From Pinguiococcus pyrenoidosus (Eukaryota > Sar > Pinguiophyceae > Pinguiochrysidales > Pinguiochrysidaceae): 12,154 nt of DNA. How positions within the stretch are numbered: the stretch's first letter is position 1; every line of letters begins with the position of its first letter. The position numbers and the translations under genes were made by a program. The DNA is taken from positions 1-12,154 of the forward strand of contig JAAMXY010001487.1 of assembly GCA_019677205.1 (NCBI GenBank), written 5' to 3'. Shown here piece after piece: positions 1-7,158 of the stretch. Under the pieces are notes generated by a model. The model did not search any database. It saw only the letters and a program-made list of their open reading frames with translations, and was not told the origin of the DNA.

Positions 1-349
1 AGGCGAAGGAGCGGACGAACAACCGGCAAAAGGAGCGGCAAGCAAGGATGAATCAGAAGAACCTGTTCATGGATGCTGACCAGGCATAGGGTTGGATGTT
101 AGCCCCAATTTTGCATGCTAAGAGGATGCAGTGCTTGGCCACTCCGGGCAGTAGTAGCTTAAAGCTGTAGAACGTGGGGGCGGTGTGGTACCGCGTCGGG
201 GATGCGAATGGTGCAAAGCCCAGGGGAATATGTCGTGTTGAAGATGACGAGAAGAAGACTCCATTTCACATCCATCAACCTGCTCCTCTCTCGGGAACGT
301 GGGCAAGGCCACGTCGCTTGTTTTCGCTATCGTTCACATTGTGCAAATG

Positions 350-396
350 CTCGTCCGCTCGTCCGCTCGTCCGCTCGTCCGCTCTTCCGCTCTTCG
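350..396. repeat. 8-bp tandem repeat, unit CTCGTCCG
   Basis: Four perfect tandem copies of CTCGTCCG run from 350 to 381. They are followed by a variant copy CTCTTCCG (382-389) and a decayed partial copy to about 396. The reverse complement of a 10-base piece of the array (gagcggacga) also occurs at 9-18 at the left edge of the window. It lies outside any supported gene. It looks like a microsatellite formed by replication slippage. Confidence 0.9.
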
Positions 397-633
397 TGGC
401 GAAGGCCGACTGGAGGGTTCCCGTCGAGGATTCCCACCAAGGAGAGAAGCTTCCTGGCACCGCAATGCTGCGGGTTCATTTGGCCTACGCTGCTCTATTG
501 TTCAAAGGCTAGGAAAGCCGCGGAAGTGAGCCTGTGCATGCCCGCCTGTCGTCAACCCTCGCCTCCCACTCGCTTTCAAACCGGACGTCCTCAAGTTTGG
601 GCTTCTGCGGGATCGCTGCTGGAAGCGGCGCGA

Positions 634-651
634 AGCAGCAGCAGCAGCAGC
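634..651. repeat. AGC trinucleotide run, six copies
   Basis: Six perfect copies of AGC lie in the presumed 3' flank of the HAD gene. Frames through the run would give poly-Ser, poly-Gln or poly-Ala, but none of those frames is otherwise protein-like, so this is read as a non-coding microsatellite. Confidence 0.85.
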
Positions 652-733
652 CTCTGGAGAAGTGCCCCGCCCCTTGCACGGCGAATTCTGAGCGCTTCTG
701 CAGTGCCTGGACAAGGAACCGTAAAGCACGTTG

Positions 734-1576
734 CTACTTTTGCTGCTCGAGACGCAGAAGCTCCGAGTCCAGAATTTCGGTCAGCTCCTCCACGGAGTCG
801 ACAACGGTGTCGAAGAGGCCCTCCAGGTCATCCCGAGAGCAGGACCCCCACGTCACTCCGACGGACGCCATTCCAGCAGCCCTGGCCGCGATGCCGTCAT
901 TCGGCCCGTCTCCCACGTAGATGTACTCGTCCGGCGCCAGCTCCTCGCCGAGTTCACGGCAACACTGCTGGAGTCCATCCGGCGCCGGTTTGGCGGCCGG
1001 CACGGAGTCGGCTCCGTGCCGCACGGGGAACAGGTCTTTTATCTCGTTGACCTGAGCGACTCGTTCGACATACGCGAGAGCCGCGTTCGACAGCAAAGCC
1101 ATGGGTACGTTGGTAGCAGCGAGCCCCAGGAGCATCTCCCGGATGCCAGGAAACATCCCCGCGGTCTCCGTGGTCACCATCTCGACATAGGTCTCGTCGA
1201 AGAAGCGGCCCATCTCAGCGCCCTTGGCAGCGGCTGCCTGGAGATCCTCCTCCGGCGCTTCCAGCTTGTGCGCATGCCAAGCCAAGCGGACGGGGGTCGT
1301 GTACTTGGTCCCTCGGTGATACTCTTCCTCCTCGATCGTGGGGAAGCCAAAGTGCTCCAGAACCATGTTCGTTGCACTGAAGCCCAAGCTTGTCGAGTCC
1401 GCGAGCGTCCCGTCCACGTCAAAGATCACGCCCTTCAGGGGCTTCTCCCGATCGCTTTGGAGGCGACGAGCAGCGGGACCCGGCCTCGGCTGCATTGAGA
1501 AGGCAGTGGCAGAGCTGCCGGGGTTCGAAGTCGACGTCATCGCCGCCACGAGAAGAACAAGTGCGCCTCGCACCAT
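734..1576 (-). CDS. HAD-superfamily hydrolase, phosphoglycolate phosphatase-like, probably plastid-targeted
   Basis: A 280-residue enzyme of the haloacid dehalogenase superfamily with a C1-type helical cap. All four HAD motifs are visible. Motif I is DVDGT, with nucleophile D53 and acid/base D55. Motif II is LLSN, with S163. Motif III is K196. Motif IV is GDGPND, at residues 222-227. The C-terminal half (VGDGPND, ARAAGM, VTWGS) resembles phosphoglycolate phosphatase and CbbY-like proteins, which hydrolyse small phosphate esters such as 2-phosphoglycolate; the true substrate is inferred. Residues 3-13 are a short hydrophobic segment. A signal-cleavage-like ATA-Phe (residues 23-26) and a Ser/Pro/Arg-rich stretch follow, matching the bipartite plastid presequence of red-type secondary plastids. 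The start is well fixed: an in-frame TAG lies 24 bases upstream (1598-1600) with no other ATG between. No introns are needed. Confidence 0.9.
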   Translation of the reverse strand: MVRGALVLLVAAMTSTSNPGSSATAFSMQPRPGPAARRLQSDREKPLKGVIFDVDGTLADSTSLGFSATNMVLEHFGFPTIEEEEYHRGTKYTTPVRLAWHAHKLEAPEEDLQAAAAKGAEMGRFFDETYVEMVTTETAGMFPGIREMLLGLAATNVPMALLSNAALAYVERVAQVNEIKDLFPVRHGADSVPAAKPAPDGLQQCCRELGEELAPDEYIYVGDGPNDGIAARAAGMASVGVTWGSCSRDDLEGLFDTVVDSVEELTEILDSELLRLEQQK

Positions 1577-1587
1577 CCAAGCTCGCG

Positions 1588-2262
1588 ATGATGGCCCCTA
1601 GCTTTCTCCTGAGACCTGTGGATCCTCTCTTTTGCGCCTTCCAGAGGCTGCCTCGGCCGCGGTACCGCCTCGAGAGCCTCCCTCAAACCAAGGAGTTCTC
1701 GTCCCCTCCTATCGTCTTTGCCCTGGTGCCCAACAACGCAACGCCAATGTCTCTTCGAAATTGTGACACGATCGACAGCGAAGCAGTGGGCGAAGGCGTC
1801 GAAGAGTTCTTGAGAAAGAAGGCGGCGGAGTTTTTTCCTGAGGTCGACGTCATCGTATTATACTCGTAGAGCGGCTGCGAAGCGGAGGATCCTGATTGGA
1901 TGATCAGAACTGAAACATGCTCAAAGCCAATCACCGCGGAGGGCCGCCTCGAGGAGTTTGCCAAGGATCTTAAGACGATCGCTCGTTGGCGCTTCCCAAT
2001 TGGCCGACGCTTCCAAGCACGCGCAATGGTTGACATCAAAGTGTCAAATAATTCGCCAATTGTAATGATTCGGCAAGTTGCATTCGGCGCGTCCGGCGGC
2101 TCAGCAGCCGTGTTACTGGTCGATAACGGGATCACCGTTTCATCAAACGATTTTCCCTTGCAATGTTCACCCTCCCACGGCCGCTTTCCGGTGCTCTGCT
2201 TATCGAGCTGTGCCACGGCACAATTCCGCGTTCGCGCCCTTTTTTCGGGCGCGTCCGGTTGA
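1588..2262 (+). other. possible unrecognised gene or decayed gene: frame open except for one TAG
   Basis: Starting at the ATG at 1588, one frame runs 93 codons to a TAG at 1867-1869. It then continues open in the same frame to about 2262, with an ATG at 1900. The sequence on both sides of the TAG looks protein-like: an acidic/basic amphipathic stretch ending in EVDVIVLYS before it, then LEEFAKDLKTIARW after it. I recognise no family. It could be a pseudogene, a short gene ending at 1869, two exons wrongly joined, or chance. The ATG lies only 11 bases from the divergent HAD start, and the opposite strand is open over much of the same stretch, both of which weaken the case. Confidence 0.15.
2233..2253. 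repeat. GC-rich hairpin upstream of the kinase gene
   Basis: A perfect 7-base inverted repeat (CGCGCCC at 2233-2239 and GGGCGCG at 2247-2253) is separated by a T-rich 7-base loop. It lies 119 bases before the kinase start, so it is in either the promoter or the 5' leader. If transcribed, it would form a stable small hairpin. Function is unknown. Confidence 0.4.
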
Positions 2263-2372
2263 ACGCCCAGCGCGCGCGCCCCCGTTTCGCACGGCCACGT
2301 ATTCGGATTCTCCACGCGCACCTCTCGGGCTCTGCTTCGCATCGCGCATGAATCGCGGGCACTAGGACTGGC

Positions 2373-5300
2373 ATGGGAGCCGCCGCCAGTGCCATGAAGA
2401 GACAAGAGAGAGACCGCAAGAGAGAGCTGCCGCCGACGGCGGAGCTGGACTGGGCCGCCGACCCCAGCGAAGACGAGGAGGAGGCGGAGGCCGCCTTGAA
2501 TCGCTCTTCCGAGGAGAAAGACGCGTCTCCGTGGCTGACGGACAGCGGAGATGAGCCGCAGATGGACGCGGAGGACGTGAACTTCCCCCTGCCGAATCGC
2601 GGCGCCTCGACGACGCCGCCGGCGGAGCCGGAGACCGACGACGACATGTGCCTGCTTCCCGAGGACGAGAAGGCCCTGCGCCGACTCATCGCCGCTGCGG
2701 AGATTCCGATGGCGGACGCAGACGACGTCGTGGACGGCATCGTGGCCATGCTGCACCGGCGCCAGAGCCCCACGAGAGACGACTTCCTGGCGCAGGGGCT
2801 TCCGGAGAGGCTGGTGGACGCCATCCAAGAGACCTTTGGAATGGACGAGGACGACGAGGACGACGAGGACGACGAAGCGGTCGAGGATGACGTAGGTGAT
2901 GGCGACGAAACGGACGCGGCGATCGAGCCCGTCCTGCCGATCCGCACCTCTCCGGAGCCGCTGCGGAACGCGTCTTCCGGCGAATCCGTGGCATCGCGAG
3001 TCCGCGAGAAGCGCGTGCCGCGGACCATCAGCAATGCGGAGACGGAGCCAGCTGGCGCCTCGCCCACGAGGGAGCTCCGCCACATGAATTCGCAAGACAG
3101 CTTCTTCGAGGAGGAGTCGCTGCCCGCCGCCGACAGCGGCCTCGCGCTGTACCGGGCGGCGATGCTGAGCTCGAGCCGAGGCAGCGAAGACGTCGAGCAG
3201 ATGTCGCGGGACAACGCGGAGGAGGGATCGCTTGACGGAATCCTTGCGAGATTGGTGCAGCCCGGGCAGTGGAAGCTGGGAGACATGATCGGCTCGGGCT
3301 CCTTCGGCGACGTCTTCGTGGGGATGAACGAGGTGAACGGTCACCTCATCGCGATCAAGGTCGTCACGCTGCAGGGGCGCGAAGCGGAGATCATGGCGCT
3401 GGACTCGGAGATCGGGCTCATGAAGAGCCTGCATCACCCAAACATCGTGTGCTACCTCGGCTCCGAGCTGCAGGCGGAGAAGGGCCGCTTCTTCATCTTT
3501 CAGGAGTGGGTACCCGGCGGCTCGGTGGATTCGCTGCTGAAAAAGTTCGGCGGGCGCTTCTCTGTCGCCGTCTGCCTGCGGTACACCAAGCAGATCCTCC
3601 GCGGCCTCGCGTACCTGCACGAGAACCAAATCATGCACCGGGATATCAAGGGGGGGAACATCCTCGTGGACGATCGCGGCGTTGTCAAGCTGGCCGACTT
3701 TGGATGCTCCAAGCGGATCGCTCCCGATGGCACCCAGAGCTTCGGCGCGAGCACCCTGACCGGAACGCCCTTCTTCATGGCGCCAGAGGTGATGATGGCC
3801 GACCAGTACGGGCGGCGCGCCGATGTGTGGTCCGTCGGGGGCGTGGTGCTGCAAATGTGCACGGGTGCCCCGCCGTGGAAGAGCATCAAGCCCCGGTCCG
3901 CCTGGGCGCTGTTCACGCACATCAAGCAGACCACCGGCCCGCCCCCCATGCCGGACGACCTCCCGTCCGCGCTTCACGCGTTCCTGGTGCGATGCTTCGA
4001 GCGCGATCCGCAGCAGCGGCCTCATGCGGTGGAACTGCTGCAGGATCCGTGGATCCGCGGGGAGGGCGGAGCGGCGGACCGCCAGATCGGGATACAGCGC
4101 TCGAACTCCAACCTGGACGTGCTCGACCGCGTCAATAGCCGCAGCGACAACTACCGGAGAGCGCGCTCCGCGGTGAACGACGCCGCTACCCCGCGGGGGA
4201 GCTCGAGGACGGGCAACATCCCCCGAGACTTGTCGCGGACCAACACGGAGATGGACGGCGGAGGCGAGTCTGGCATGCTGGACCAGCTGCGCGCTGCCAT
4301 TGGATCCAACCTGCGCAAGTCCAAGTCGTCCAACGACGATCTCTCCGATCGACGGCGCCATTCGGCTCGCCCCAAGCGCAACTCGTCCACCAGCGTCAAC
4401 GACTCGCCCATGGACAGCCCCAGGCGGCGGCCCCGGCGATACACTGGCAACAGGAGGGGCGATGGGGATAGCAGTGTGGTAGATAGCGATGCGCCGACCC
4501 CGCGGGCTGGGCACGTCAAGAGGGACGCGCGGAGACTCAGCTCCATGGGCGACGAAGACCACATGGAGCCCGGGCTTCACATTCGAGGGCCCCTCTCGAA
4601 TCGGCAGTTCAGCCTGGACGATGAGAGCGAGCTGGGCTCCGTCTCTCCCACTCAGCAGCCCAGGCCGACGAACGCCACGCAGGCGAGCTCGGGCACGTGT
4701 GTCACCCTGGTGACCCAAGGAACGAGTGCAACGGGCGGCAGCGCCAACACGCGGGAGAATCACCTGCGGAAGGACCCCTCCTTGAACCCCTACTCGCACA
4801 GGTCTCGCAGCCCGGCGTCGAACCGCCACTCGCCGATGCAGAGCCCCGCGAACGCGAGGGTGAACCCCTTTGGCAGTCGGAAGCGAGCGTTCGGCGACTC
4901 GCCGCGCTCGCCCGCTCGGTCTGGCCTCGAGGCAGAGAAATCCTACTTCGTCGCGGATGTCGACCGGGCGACCACTTTGAAGGACAAGGCGAGCTCGCCT
5001 CGTCCGGAGTCGGTGGCCACCTCGCCTGCGGCGAATCCCTTCGCGAATCGGAGTCGGGGCCACACCCAGAGGCACATTGTTCACAGTATCAAGTCGACCA
5101 CCGGTCGTGTGCATTCGGCGGATTCCGAGGGAGCACCGAGGAGACGGACCTCGGGCGCAACACCCTTCCGAAGCGAAGACCTCTCCGAGCTTCTTCGCTA
5201 TCGCACCAACGTCGAGAACGGCCACGTGGACGAGTCAAGCAGGCGGGATGCGGAGCGGTCAAATCCGTTTGCGTCCAAGAGCGTTTCCAGATCGCAGCGA

Positions 5301-5666
5301 CGCAGAATGGTCAAGGACATGAACATCCAGATCACCCCGCTGGACGCCGCTCTCAAGGTGCCGAAGCACCGAGGCGGAGAGTTCTCTTCTCCGGACGGCG
5401 CCGACGAGGTGCTGCTGGGCTCTGTGGCGCCGTTGATGTCGGCGCGGACGGCGGATTCCGACCCGAGAGGCCGCTGGTCCACCACGCCAAGCACTGATGC
5501 TTCGCCTCACATGTCTCCTCCCGAAGCAGCGCAGTCCGAGAGGCGATTCGTCAAGAGTGACGACCGTTCATTGCCAGGCCCGTGGAGATTCGATGCGGCA
5601 GCACATGGCGACGGCGTCGACGAAGGCGACTTTGAAGTCCACGACAATCTATCCGGCGATGAATAA
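2373..5666 (+). CDS. MAP3K/STE11-like serine/threonine protein kinase with predicted N-myristoylation
   Basis: A 1097-residue protein in one exon. The kinase domain spans about residues 300-561 and is complete. It has the glycine loop GSGSFG (307-312), the ATP-anchoring lysine AIK (K329), HRDIKGGN with catalytic D424, DFG (442-444), an activation segment TGTPFFMAPE (463-472), and the DVWSVGG and RP elements near the end. GTPFFMAPE and EWVPGGS resemble the MEKK/NPK1 (ANP) group of MAP kinase kinase kinases, which phosphorylate MAP kinase kinases. The N-terminus MGAAAS plus a basic stretch fits the myristoylation consensus (Gly2, Ser6) and suggests membrane attachment. Residues 97-157 form a helical region, followed by an acidic run. 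The tail (562-1097) is Ser/Arg/Pro-rich and probably disordered. It holds 18 Ser/Thr-Pro sites and three NPF tripeptides. The start context is good (G at -3 and +4). The exact pathway is inferred. Confidence 0.94.
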   Translation: MGAAASAMKRQERDRKRELPPTAELDWAADPSEDEEEAEAALNRSSEEKDASPWLTDSGDEPQMDAEDVNFPLPNRGASTTPPAEPETDDDMCLLPEDEKALRRLIAAAEIPMADADDVVDGIVAMLHRRQSPTRDDFLAQGLPERLVDAIQETFGMDEDDEDDEDDEAVEDDVGDGDETDAAIEPVLPIRTSPEPLRNASSGESVASRVREKRVPRTISNAETEPAGASPTRELRHMNSQDSFFEEESLPAADSGLALYRAAMLSSSRGSEDVEQMSRDNAEEGSLDGILARLVQPGQWKLGDMIGSGSFGDVFVGMNEVNGHLIAIKVVTLQGREAEIMALDSEIGLMKSLHHPNIVCYLGSELQAEKGRFFIFQEWVPGGSVDSLLKKFGGRFSVAVCLRYTKQILRGLAYLHENQIMHRDIKGGNILVDDRGVVKLADFGCSKRIAPDGTQSFGASTLTGTPFFMAPEVMMADQYGRRADVWSVGGVVLQMCTGAPPWKSIKPRSAWALFTHIKQTTGPPPMPDDLPSALHAFLVRCFERDPQQRPHAVELLQDPWIRGEGGAADRQIGIQRSNSNLDVLDRVNSRSDNYRRARSAVNDAATPRGSSRTGNIPRDLSRTNTEMDGGGESGMLDQLRAAIGSNLRKSKSSNDDLSDRRRHSARPKRNSSTSVNDSPMDSPRRRPRRYTGNRRGDGDSSVVDSDAPTPRAGHVKRDARRLSSMGDEDHMEPGLHIRGPLSNRQFSLDDESELGSVSPTQQPRPTNATQASSGTCVTLVTQGTSATGGSANTRENHLRKDPSLNPYSHRSRSPASNRHSPMQSPANARVNPFGSRKRAFGDSPRSPARSGLEAEKSYFVADVDRATTLKDKASSPRPESVATSPAANPFANRSRGHTQRHIVHSIKSTTGRVHSADSEGAPRRRTSGATPFRSEDLSELLRYRTNVENGHVDESSRRDAERSNPFASKSVSRSQRRRMVKDMNIQITPLDAALKVPKHRGGEFSSPDGADEVLLGSVAPLMSARTADSDPRGRWSTTPSTDASPHMSPPEAAQSERRFVKSDDRSLPGPWRFDAAAHGDGVDEGDFEVHDNLSGDE
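2844..2876 (+). repeat. GACGACGAG repeat coding for an acidic run in the kinase
   Basis: A 9-bp unit (Asp-Asp-Glu) is repeated about three and a half times inside the kinase gene, giving an uninterrupted acidic tract at residues 158-168. The tract sits between the helical N-terminal region and a disordered linker, well before the kinase domain. The repeat is in frame, so length changes by whole units would be tolerated. Confidence 0.85.
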
Positions 5667-5667
5667 A
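5662..5667 (+). terminator. AATAAA polyadenylation-signal-like hexamer overlapping the kinase stop codon
   Basis: The hexamer AATAAA begins in the last sense codon (GAA), includes the whole TAA stop and ends one base past it. If used, cleavage would fall roughly 10-30 bases downstream and leave a very short 3' untranslated region. AATAAA is not the dominant signal in all algae and is not seen after the other genes here, so chance is quite possible. Confidence 0.3.
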
Positions 5668-6084
5668 GAGAAGCTGACATGCTTGTGTATCAGTTCGCGA
5701 TCGCAGCTGAAGAGATGTCCGGTGTGAGAACTGTCCACAGGAAGCTTAGTTGTCCCTTGGTGTGTGTTGGTGATCTCTCCAAGGCGCCTCGCCCCTGCCC
5801 TTTCCTGTGCTTCGCTGTATCGCAGTGCCCCATCTCAGCTGAAGGCCACGCCACGATGCCTTCGCTGTCTGTCCTACATCATCGCATTTTCCCCGCCAGA
5901 CGCGCTCGTCGCTTCACAGTCTACGTACACAAAGGCCTCTGCCAAAGCGTCAAAGCTGAGGAGGCAAAGCAAACGAGCAACAGAAACGCAAGAACATCAC
6001 CACGCCCGTCTCTGTCCGCTGGCCGTTCTCCCGACTCGAGCCCCAAGACTCAAGGCTGCAGGCGGAGAAAGGTCAACTCACGCA
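5667..6084. other. intergenic region before the adenosine kinase, with an ATG-less open frame
   Basis: This 418-bp spacer lies between two genes on the same strand. It should hold the 3' end of the kinase transcript and the promoter and leader of the adenosine kinase gene. From 5764 to 6084 the adenosine kinase frame is open upstream of its ATG, but it contains no ATG, its G/C preference at third codon positions is weaker, and it does not resemble the protein family. I treat it as leader or promoter. No CCAAT or clear TATA box is visible. Confidence 0.45.
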
Positions 6085-7158
6085 ATGCTCGTGGCCTTCG
6101 GCAACCCCATGGTGGACGTGACCGTGTCGGTCGACGCCGCCTTCTGGCAGCGAGAGGGCCTGCAAGCGGGCTCGGAGAGCCGCCGAGGCGCCGCCGCCCA
6201 CCGGGGGATTTTCGAGAGGGCCACAGCCGCCCGAGAGGCCACTTATGCATGCGGCGGCTCAGCGACCAACACGGCGCGGGCCTTCGCCTGGTGCCTGCAG
6301 CAGGCCGGCGTCGCCAAGGGGGCCCCGGCGGCTGCAATTCTCGGTGCCGTGGGCGATGACGTTGCAGGAACAAATTTCCGCCGCTGCTGTGACAGCGCCG
6401 GCGTTCTGCCACTGCTGCAAGAAGTGGAGGGAAGCGCCACAGGAAGCTGCCTGGTGCTCGTAGGCGAGGATGCAGGCCGGGACCGCTGCCTGCTGGCCGT
6501 CCCTGGCGCCTACAAGCTGTTCGACCCGCGGCCTGTGGAGGCCGCCGTAGCCGGGGAGGCGTCGGCTCTGGGAGACATATTGCAGGGCTGCCGCCTGATC
6601 TACGCCACGTCCTTCACGCTGACGAACGAGAATCGAGCCGCCGCCACGCAGGCGCTGGCGGCCTTCGCAGGGCGGCAGGAGGCCGTGAGCTTCGCGCTGA
6701 ATCTGTCGTCGGCGGCGCTTTTCCAGGACGAAACCGTGCTGGAGCGCATGAGACCCATCCTGGCGAGCACCGCATATCTCTTCGGGAATGCCCAGGAGTT
6801 CCGTGCCTTTGCGGCGATGGAGGCTCGAGAGTCGCAAGACGAAAGAGACGAGAGCGACGCCGTGTCGGGCGTCGCGAAGATGCTGCCGAACGACGCCCGG
6901 ATCGTGGTGACTCGAGGAGCGGAAGAGACGACCGTCTACACCACCTTGGCCGATGGAAGCATCGTGTCGACGCTGCTTGTTCCTGTGCCGCGTCTGGAGA
7001 GGCCTGTCGTCAATACCAATGGCGCTGGTGATGCCTTCGTCGGCGCCTTCCTCGCCGGCGTCGCGACGGGAAGGAACGAAGAAGACGCCTGCGTCGCGGG
7101 GCACACGGCAGCTGCCAAGGTTCTCTGTCAAGTCGGCGCAGCTCTAGATGGGCCATAG
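6085..7158 (+). CDS. ADK: adenosine kinase (PfkB/ribokinase family)
   Basis: A 357-residue protein that phosphorylates adenosine to AMP using ATP (purine salvage; also clears adenosine left by methylation reactions), normally cytosolic or nuclear. Visible landmarks follow adenosine kinases along their whole length. FGNPMVD (5-11) begins the fold. CGGSATNTARAFAW (56-69) is the substrate-lid glycine motif. TGSC (119-122), FALNLSS (203-209) and LFGNAQEF (232-239) follow. NTNGAGDAFVGAFLAG (310-325) is the PfkB signature, with catalytic base D316 and the GAGD anion hole. The family more often has Asp at the position of N310; Asn is allowed in the PfkB pattern. The start at 6085 is the first ATG in the frame, has G at -3, and gives the usual family length. 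No intron is needed. It is in tandem with the upstream kinase gene. Related PfkB sugar kinases are the alternative, but the residue matches favour adenosine kinase. Confidence 0.92.
   Translation: MLVAFGNPMVDVTVSVDAAFWQREGLQAGSESRRGAAAHRGIFERATAAREATYACGGSATNTARAFAWCLQQAGVAKGAPAAAILGAVGDDVAGTNFRRCCDSAGVLPLLQEVEGSATGSCLVLVGEDAGRDRCLLAVPGAYKLFDPRPVEAAVAGEASALGDILQGCRLIYATSFTLTNENRAAATQALAAFAGRQEAVSFALNLSSAALFQDETVLERMRPILASTAYLFGNAQEFRAFAAMEARESQDERDESDAVSGVAKMLPNDARIVVTRGAEETTVYTTLADGSIVSTLLVPVPRLERPVVNTNGAGDAFVGAFLAGVATGRNEEDACVAGHTAAAKVLCQVGAALDGP

Larger units (their letters stand above)
1..733. other. left flank without a supported gene; 3' side of the HAD gene
   Basis: No reading frame here looks like a protein: the open frames are Arg/Ser/Pro-rich low-complexity products of GC-rich DNA. 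Coding from the neighbouring minus-strand gene ends at 734, so the part next to it is probably its 3' untranslated and downstream region. The stretch also contains an 8-bp tandem repeat (350-396) and an AGC run (634-651). No AATAAA-type signal is visible on the minus strand. I see no tRNA or other RNA gene. Confidence 0.5.
1577..2372. promoter_or_regulatory. divergent intergenic region, likely two-way promoter with CCAAT boxes
   Basis: This 796-bp stretch separates the divergent HAD and MAP3K-like genes, so promoters for both should lie here. CCAAT or its complement occurs at 1744-1748, 1895-1899, 1927-1931, 1996-2000 (overlapping ATTGG at 1999-2003) and 2056-2060. CCAAT is the NF-Y binding core in eukaryotes. 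The middle (about 1700-2170) is visibly less GC-rich than the genes on either side, and the last 150 bases before 2373 are very GC-rich. No firm TATA box is visible. Promoter activity is inferred from position and motifs. A broken reading frame inside it is listed separately. Confidence 0.5.

Noticed and set aside
202-1050. Plus-strand frame at the left edge, overlapping the HAD gene
   Set aside because: The product is low-complexity Arg/Ser/Pro sequence created by the tandem repeats and by antisense of the HAD gene, which has clear catalytic motifs on the other strand.
1520-1535. GGGTTCGAA string resembling a tRNA T-arm
   Set aside because: It falls within the start of the HAD gene, and no acceptor, anticodon or D-arm can be drawn around it.
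1855-1869. 15-base GT...AG micro-intron that would remove the in-frame TAG
   Set aside because: Other introns in the window are 61-95 nt and an intron this short is almost unknown; I mention it only as a remote possibility.
1683-5225. Very long open frame on the minus strand across the kinase gene
   Set aside because: It lies codon-for-codon opposite the kinase reading frame. GC-rich codons on one strand seldom give stops on the other, and the antisense product is Arg/Ala-rich with no recognisable domain.
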